Source: AB-629-J13 sp964496365 (GTDB taxonomy: Bacteria > Fidelibacterota > Marinisomatia > Marinisomatales > AB-629-J13). Taken from it: a stretch of DNA of 18,372 nucleotides. Both the position numbers and the translations under genes were made by a program. Below the pieces are notes generated by a model. It saw nothing but the letters and a program-made list of their open reading frames with translations. It did not search any database and had not been told where the DNA came from. The stretch's first letter is position 1; each line of letters opens with the position of its first letter. Positions 15,301-18,372 of this stretch are shown in pieces. Where the stretch lies: the NCBI GenBank assembly GCA_964496365.1, contig CAZBZK010000030.1, forward strand, positions 1 to 18,372, written 5' to 3'.

Positions 15301-17770
15301 TACCAAAACTTCCTTCACCATCTATGATTTCAATTAAGTCTCCTCCATACACCAGTTCTGACTGAATATTTTCTACCGGTATGGAGCCGAAGTTGTGAAC
15401 CGATACTGGAATGTCCAGAGTTTGATTTTTTTCAATAAATGCATCGTTCGTAACCATTAAATTTCCACCGTTGACTAAAAACGGAATTGCTCCTGTCCAT
15501 TCCTCCCCGGTGTCATCCATGATGCGTATTCTCAAGTCTAAATCTTCCCTGTCCAGAGCAGCCGGACTTAGACTAAGGGAAAACCCCTCACCTAATGAAG
15601 ATTCATTTGTGTTCATCGTTCCATAATAGGACAGTTCATCTAATACTGACACATAAGAGGATGTGGATTCAAGAATGGCTTGAACACCCGTCACATTTAA
15701 TAATCCATAATTTTTCAATGGAATTTGAATGTCAATGGTTTCTCCCGGGTTTAAAACTCCATTATCTCCATCATCCACAACAATAGCTTCTGAATGATTC
15801 ACATTGATAATTTTACCTGTTGTGGAAATTTCGAACGAATCAATAAATGGAATAAAATTTCTTTTGGAAACCGTAAGTGAAACATCTCCCCCAAAATCAT
15901 AATCCAAATCCAAAGTTGCATCACCAAATTCATTGGTCAGGATATTTAAAAATATTTCATCATTCCCTTTGAGAACAGTAATCATAGCGTTCTCAACCGA
16001 CATTCCAATTGATGAACTGACGTGAACATCCAGAAAATTAGTACCAAAAGGAATAGATTCTTCAAACTGGACAATTAAATTTTCTGGTGTGTCTGTCCAT
16101 AAATGAGTCGCAGGATCACCCATGAGATTATTCCATTGCGTAAATGCATTCACCCAATTATAAGGATTGGTAGGATAGGCATTGTAAAGTGCTATTTTTC
16201 CACTAGCGAGTGATCCACCGGCTGTCTCTATTCCCTTTGCGAAGATACCATCATAAATTCCCATATTAACAATATTATTGAACAAGGTATGAGTGTTCCA
16301 TGTTGCAGTAGATATAGCTGCAATACCACCTTTCGGAATAGAAACAGACCCAGCACGAAGGAATTTTTCTGAAATACAGGTTTCATCTTCTGCAAACGAC
16401 CCGGTCCCACAAGTTAGTACAGTTGCAAATGGTAACTTATGACTGTTATTGGCTGCATCAATATTTGAATTATCAAATCCACTTACACCCAAATACCCTC
16501 TATAATTAAAATATAGAACACCTTCATTGAGCTGATTTTGCATCCAACTGGACCAACTACCTCCAGATGTTTTTAATCGTACGTCATCAAAATCGTAGGC
16601 CGTTAAAATTTCTTCAACGTATTCATTGGTAATGACAGTAGAATACCCAGATGAACTTGGATCACCGACCAATGCTGCTTTTTCATAATAAGGCAACATG
16701 GTTTGGGCGTAGGTACCTTTTTCATAATGAAGGATTTTATTTACCACAACTCCAAGGTCTGTGGTAGATCGAATCGAAATTCGTCCGATGAGAACTTCAG
16801 GCAATAAATCATTACCGTCTAACTGGCTGAATGGATGGTCTCCCTCACATTGATTACCATAATGATCATGTCCCCAATCTTCGTAAAATGTGGGAATATT
16901 AAAAGTTCCTCCAACATCTCCTACTAAAGCAACGTATTCAGGAGCTGGATTAAAATTATTATATGCATTTTGGATGTAATTTTTGATGGAATTAGCTGAA
17001 CTTCCTGTTTCGCTCAATGAAGCAGTATAAACCACATAACCTCTTTGATGACGCCAATCTACCAATTGTTGAAAGGTAGAGCTACTCTCCGAATTTCCAC
17101 CACAAATGTATAAAATTGCAGGGTCTTGGTAATCGTCGTCTCTGCTACGCTCTTCATAATTCAAGACCAAAGTAGAATACAATTTTTCAAATATTCGTGA
17201 GGGTAGTCTATCTGAGTTTCCTTCATCTTCACGGTTTCCTGTTTCCCTAATCTCAATCTCAATCTCATCATAAACCTCCAAGGTTTTAAGTACTGGATTA
17301 TACTGGAAGGGAACTACACTAATATTTAATAAATGTAAATCCCGCATGACCAATCGTTCCGATACATCTAAAATGGATTCAGGATAAAATGAGTCACGTT
17401 TATAAAACAATTCATCCTTGAATTTGATCAATCCCGGTGCTTCGGTCTTGTCTTTATTCTGAAAAGGGAATATTTTTATGTCCTCAATCGTATGAGAGGA
17501 CAATACGTTAAAAGTTACAGAATACTCCTTTCTGGCATTTACTTCTATAAGCGTAGAAAATAAGGGTAATTCAGGTTGTCCATAATCTGTGGTAGTGCCT
17601 GAATTAGATGAAAATAATTTAGTAAATTCACCTTGCGGTTCAAATGAAACTTCACCTTGAGTAAATTGTATGGTAGTTTTATCGATGCCATTGTTTTGTA
17701 AGGTAAATTGGGCGAGTAAAACCTGACTGGAAATCAATATAGTGAGAAATTTATAAATACTATCTTTCAT
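12308..17770 (-). CDS. Secreted C25 (gingipain-family) peptidase-like protein with T9SS type A-like tail
   Basis: 1820 residues from ATG 17770-17768. The frame is open back to 17818, but the later ATG has AAGGAG just upstream and gives a proper signal peptide (about 1-20, FLTILISSQVLLA). A C25 propeptide-like region covers about 40-190 (YGQPELPLFSTLIEV, VVPFQYNP). The caspase-like C25 domain covers about 215-566, with LVGDVGG, PEVLIGRISI, the Cys site VLTCGTGSFA (C454) and NLMGDPATHLW. The usual GHG of the His site reads NYRGYLG, so Tyr426 seems to stand in for His. Beta-sandwich and CARDB-like domains follow. Next come two related nidogen-like domains (about 885-1101 and 1179-1376), each with NGWI-G and AFWDDL. 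The shared twin-WNL cassette starts at about 1447, and the sorting tail (AFPNPFNP, ending KTLLIK) at about 1730. In gingipains this fold cuts proteins after Arg or Lys. Here activity is uncertain. Confidence 0.93.
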   Translation of the reverse strand: MKDSIYKFLTILISSQVLLAQFTLQNNGIDKTTIQFTQGEVSFEPQGEFTKLFSSNSGTTTDYGQPELPLFSTLIEVNARKEYSVTFNVLSSHTIEDIKIFPFQNKDKTEAPGLIKFKDELFYKRDSFYPESILDVSERLVMRDLHLLNISVVPFQYNPVLKTLEVYDEIEIEIRETGNREDEGNSDRLPSRIFEKLYSTLVLNYEERSRDDDYQDPAILYICGGNSESSSTFQQLVDWRHQRGYVVYTASLSETGSSANSIKNYIQNAYNNFNPAPEYVALVGDVGGTFNIPTFYEDWGHDHYGNQCEGDHPFSQLDGNDLLPEVLIGRISIRSTTDLGVVVNKILHYEKGTYAQTMLPYYEKAALVGDPSSSGYSTVITNEYVEEILTAYDFDDVRLKTSGGSWSSWMQNQLNEGVLYFNYRGYLGVSGFDNSNIDAANNSHKLPFATVLTCGTGSFAEDETCISEKFLRAGSVSIPKGGIAAISTATWNTHTLFNNIVNMGIYDGIFAKGIETAGGSLASGKIALYNAYPTNPYNWVNAFTQWNNLMGDPATHLWTDTPENLIVQFEESIPFGTNFLDVHVSSSIGMSVENAMITVLKGNDEIFLNILTNEFGDATLDLDYDFGGDVSLTVSKRNFIPFIDSFEISTTGKIINVNHSEAIVVDDGDNGVLNPGETIDIQIPLKNYGLLNVTGVQAILESTSSYVSVLDELSYYGTMNTNESSLGEGFSLSLSPAALDREDLDLRIRIMDDTGEEWTGAIPFLVNGGNLMVTNDAFIEKNQTLDIPVSVHNFGSIPVENIQSELVYGGDLIEIIDGEGSFGTIASGETITCSDCFTVHAGNEMVNGTLVTLAIRFYNFEGYDNRQNMTLQIGEVSESDPMGPDEYGYYIYDMSDTDYELTPMYEWIEIDPGYGGNGTDLNFSDSGDGNFSNSSSVVNLPFSFRFYGVDYEEITVNSNGWIALGESDMESFRNYPIPGAGGPSPMIAAFWDDLRTTNGGDVFKYTDPGNQYVIIEWSDMRTHNQNSVETFQVILYNNQAPPFGDNEIKIQYKTFNNTSSGNYTGYTPIHGGYATIGIENHLSNDGLEYTFNNNYASSAVELDDGSALFITTNPVESMPAPQLIYTPNQFNFTTGGSEIATDILNLSNQGEPESMLQYSLSVDYPEAELPFTVPGGGPDGFGHYWGDSNITPELSFEWEDISEGGQQIIFSHNDVASDPIEIGFEFPFFGEPYSQFIVNPNGWIGFGEDNTTYQNTPIPSVSAPRPAILAFWDDLSPESNDESGCPDHGGLVYVKTFEDKVVVWFDDVIRCSVNYPGTFDFEVILHDDGGVDINYRNMEGHLTSATIGIQSASGLDGFQIAFNDDYVENELSLQFRKPENIGWLSLYSETNDLSGILEEGESMDINVEVNSEGLPIGEFIGHIRIGNNEQPAVIIPVNLSVISGGEVTINLPYFQGWNLVGLPVSTDDNYYLHLFPDAIEGTMYSFYQGYNIEEYLENGVGYWLRMPSLGASSVTGYSLSQNVINLNSGWNLITGLSNPVDVNTINDPENIIIPFTLYGFSESYVPAEILIPGVGYWVRASDAGTVELITDGTVNQLRVQQSIVEDANSLSFKNNQDQIIQLFFGVESEEEEKYSFSLPPIPPILSEVEHPILDVRFDNEYRVCNSIGTLHVLSSNETEMMNFDIKDGKTWELSNNSTDYSILLTGKGEVIIPGNQSKFTIKIADSSPYPSNFNLYPAFPNPFNPVSHIRFSVPQTQTKPLVSVNVYDVNGALVKALISRQMEPGFHDVYWNASDQSSGMYFVRLETKQFNQTIKTLLIK
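12311..13432 (-). repeat. C-terminal cassette, copy B: twin WNL repeats + linker domain + T9SS tail
   Basis: This codes residues 1447-1820 of the C25-like protein (numbered from ATG 17770). Its elements come in the same order as at 2328-3422: GWNLVGLP...GTMYSF...GYWLR, GWNLITGL...YGFSESY...GYWVR, a SLPPIPP and LDVRF linker, and then FPNPFNP. The proteins carrying the two copies are otherwise unrelated, so this is a reused export and attachment module. Confidence 0.88.
13643..14236 (-). repeat. Nidogen-like domain, second copy in the C25-like protein
   Basis: This codes about residues 1179-1376. Matching blocks are FPFFGEPYSQFIVNPNGWIG, AILAFWDDL, KVVVWFDD, FDFEVILHDDGGVDINY and ATIGIQSASG. 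It differs from copy one by a short Cys-containing insert (SGCPDHGG). An Ig-like spacer of about 75 residues lies between the copies. Confidence 0.75.
14468..15118 (-). repeat. Nidogen-like domain, first copy in the C25-like protein
   Basis: This codes about residues 885-1101. It opens with YGYYIYDMSDTDY and has the core RFYGVDYEEITVNSNGWI, then the AAFWDDL block, a VIIEW strand, FQVILYNN and a TIGIEN closing strand. The second copy (13643-14236) has the same blocks in the same order. The role is likely adhesion or structure. Confidence 0.75.
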
Positions 17771-17966
17771 ATGTCTCCTTTTTAAAATCGATTCTTTCCA
17801 TGGGGAAATGTGTTGCATTTTCCAATTTAATTAATAATGAGGACTTAATTTTTTTATGATGTTTGAATTGATTTGACAATATTAGATGGTGTAATATTCC
17901 AAAATTGTCCTTATTTTTATAGAATAATTGAGAACTTTTTAAGTCAATATCCTAGCGGAATATACT
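17771..17966. promoter_or_regulatory. Divergent intergenic region with promoters for both flanking genes
   Basis: 196 A+T-rich bases between two genes pointing away from each other, so each must have its promoter here. On the plus strand a TTGACA lies at 17873-17878, but the nearest -10-like TAATAT (17892-17897) is only 13 nt away. On the minus strand TTGACT (17942-17947) precedes TATAAA (17916-17921) by 20 nt. Neither spacing is ideal for a sigma-70 promoter, and FCB bacteria use different -33/-7 signals, so exact boxes are not assigned. Confidence 0.4.
17775..17780 (-). promoter_or_regulatory. Shine-Dalgarno site fixing the start of the C25-like gene
   Basis: AAGGAG on the minus strand, 4 nt before the ATG at 17770-17768. 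It is one of only two clear Shine-Dalgarno sites among the genes here (the other is AGGAG at 6270-6274). It favours this start over the in-frame ATG at 17818, whose extra 16 residues would bury the signal peptide behind a charged leader. Confidence 0.65.
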
Positions 17967-18372
17967 ATGATACAGGTAAAAAATAATTGGATATATTTTT
18001 TGTTTTTAGGAAAATTATTTTCTCAGTCAGTTTATACAGAATTCGTCCTAATGGATGGAGATACTGTAGATACATTTTCCTATCAAATTCCTTCCAATTA
18101 CTCGGGAACAGATTCGGTACCCCTTTTGGTCGTATTTCACCAATGGGGAGGAAATGAAAATTCCTCTTATTACACTGAGTTTGATGAAGAAGCAAATGAA
18201 AGGGGTTGGTTATATCTATCCCCATATGGTGGTTCAGCTAATAATTATAATCATCAGAGTGCTCAAGACTTTGTAGAATGGGCAATCATCTGGCTTCAAA
18301 ATCATTATTTAATTGACTCAAATCGAATTTACATGGTGGGAGGTTCTATGGGAGGTGCTGCCGGTGCAATTT
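17967..18372 (+). CDS. Exported alpha/beta-hydrolase (esterase / PHB-depolymerase-like), 5' part only
   Basis: 135 codons are visible from ATG 17967 before the window ends. Residues 1 to about 20 form a signal peptide (WIYFLFLGKLFSQS). The fold is shown by LLVVFHQWGG (53-62), the strand and oxyanion-hole region usual near HG-x-GG in esterases, and by the nucleophile elbow IYMVGGSMGGA with Ser127 as the predicted catalytic serine. The spacing and the segment DFVEWAIIWLQNHYLIDSNRI match secreted esterases of the LpqC / polyhydroxybutyrate depolymerase / feruloyl esterase type. The Asp and His of the triad would lie beyond the window. It is divergent from the C25-like gene and not part of the pgs operon. 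The substrate cannot be told from this part. Confidence 0.88.
   Translation, partial: MIQVKNNWIYFLFLGKLFSQSVYTEFVLMDGDTVDTFSYQIPSNYSGTDSVPLLVVFHQWGGNENSSYYTEFDEEANERGWLYLSPYGGSANNYNHQSAQDFVEWAIIWLQNHYLIDSNRIYMVGGSMGGAAGAI

Noticed and set aside
17771..17818. A 16-residue N-terminal extension of the C25-like protein from ATG 17818
   Set aside because: It puts a charged leader ahead of the signal peptide, while the ATG at 17770 has an AAGGAG site and a normal signal peptide.
17965..18225. Minus-strand open frame opposite the hydrolase
   Set aside because: It mirrors the plus-strand alpha/beta-hydrolase frame, which has a signal peptide and the GGSMGG nucleophile motif. The minus frame has no recognisable features.

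Overview
The window comes from an A+T-rich, Gram-negative bacterium of the broad FCB (Bacteroidota/Chlorobiota/Marinimicrobia-like) assemblage. The evidence is three large secreted proteins ending in type IX secretion (T9SS) type A-like tails with the 'FPNPFNP' signature, a lipoprotein, a predicted outer-membrane beta-barrel, mostly absent Shine-Dalgarno sites, and a pgsB-pgsC-pgsW set. The combination resembles Candidatus Marinimicrobia (Fidelibacterota). That assignment is inference from gene style, not from a marker gene.

Layout. Positions 1-12120 hold eight minus-strand genes packed with overlaps or gaps of at most 9 bp, so they look like one operon read from right to left. The order is pgsB (12120-10951), pgsC (10958-10515), pgsW-like (10522-9398), an unrecognised exported protein (9420-8554), a predicted outer-membrane barrel (8564-7494), a lipoprotein with propeller-like repeats (7489-6263), a 1311-residue repeat protein with a T9SS tail (6260-2325), and an M14 zinc carboxypeptidase with a T9SS tail that runs off the left edge (2315-1). 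A 187-bp gap separates pgsB from an upstream minus-strand gene for a C25 (gingipain-family) peptidase-like protein of 1820 residues (17770-12308). A 196-bp divergent region follows, and then the start of a plus-strand alpha/beta-hydrolase (17967 to the right edge).

How the genes may work together. PgsB and PgsC form the inner-membrane poly-gamma-glutamate (PGA) ligase and PgsW is a periplasmic partner. The usual PgsA/CapA is absent from the window. The genes that follow are all predicted for the periplasm, outer membrane or cell surface. The most interesting reading is a Gram-negative PGA production, export and processing system with its own outer-membrane barrel and surface lipoprotein. In this reading the M14 carboxypeptidase is a candidate PGA-processing or trimming enzyme. 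Functions beyond pgsBCW are inferred from operon structure and predicted location.

The repeat protein and the C25 protein share a C-terminal module of about 370 residues: two 'WNL...GYW.R' repeats, a linker domain and the T9SS tail. Their N-terminal parts are unrelated. The C25 protein keeps the active-site Cys but appears to have Tyr where the catalytic His of the GHG motif should be. No tRNA, rRNA, CRISPR array, insertion sequence or phage gene was seen, and no gene-free stretch exceeds 200 bp.
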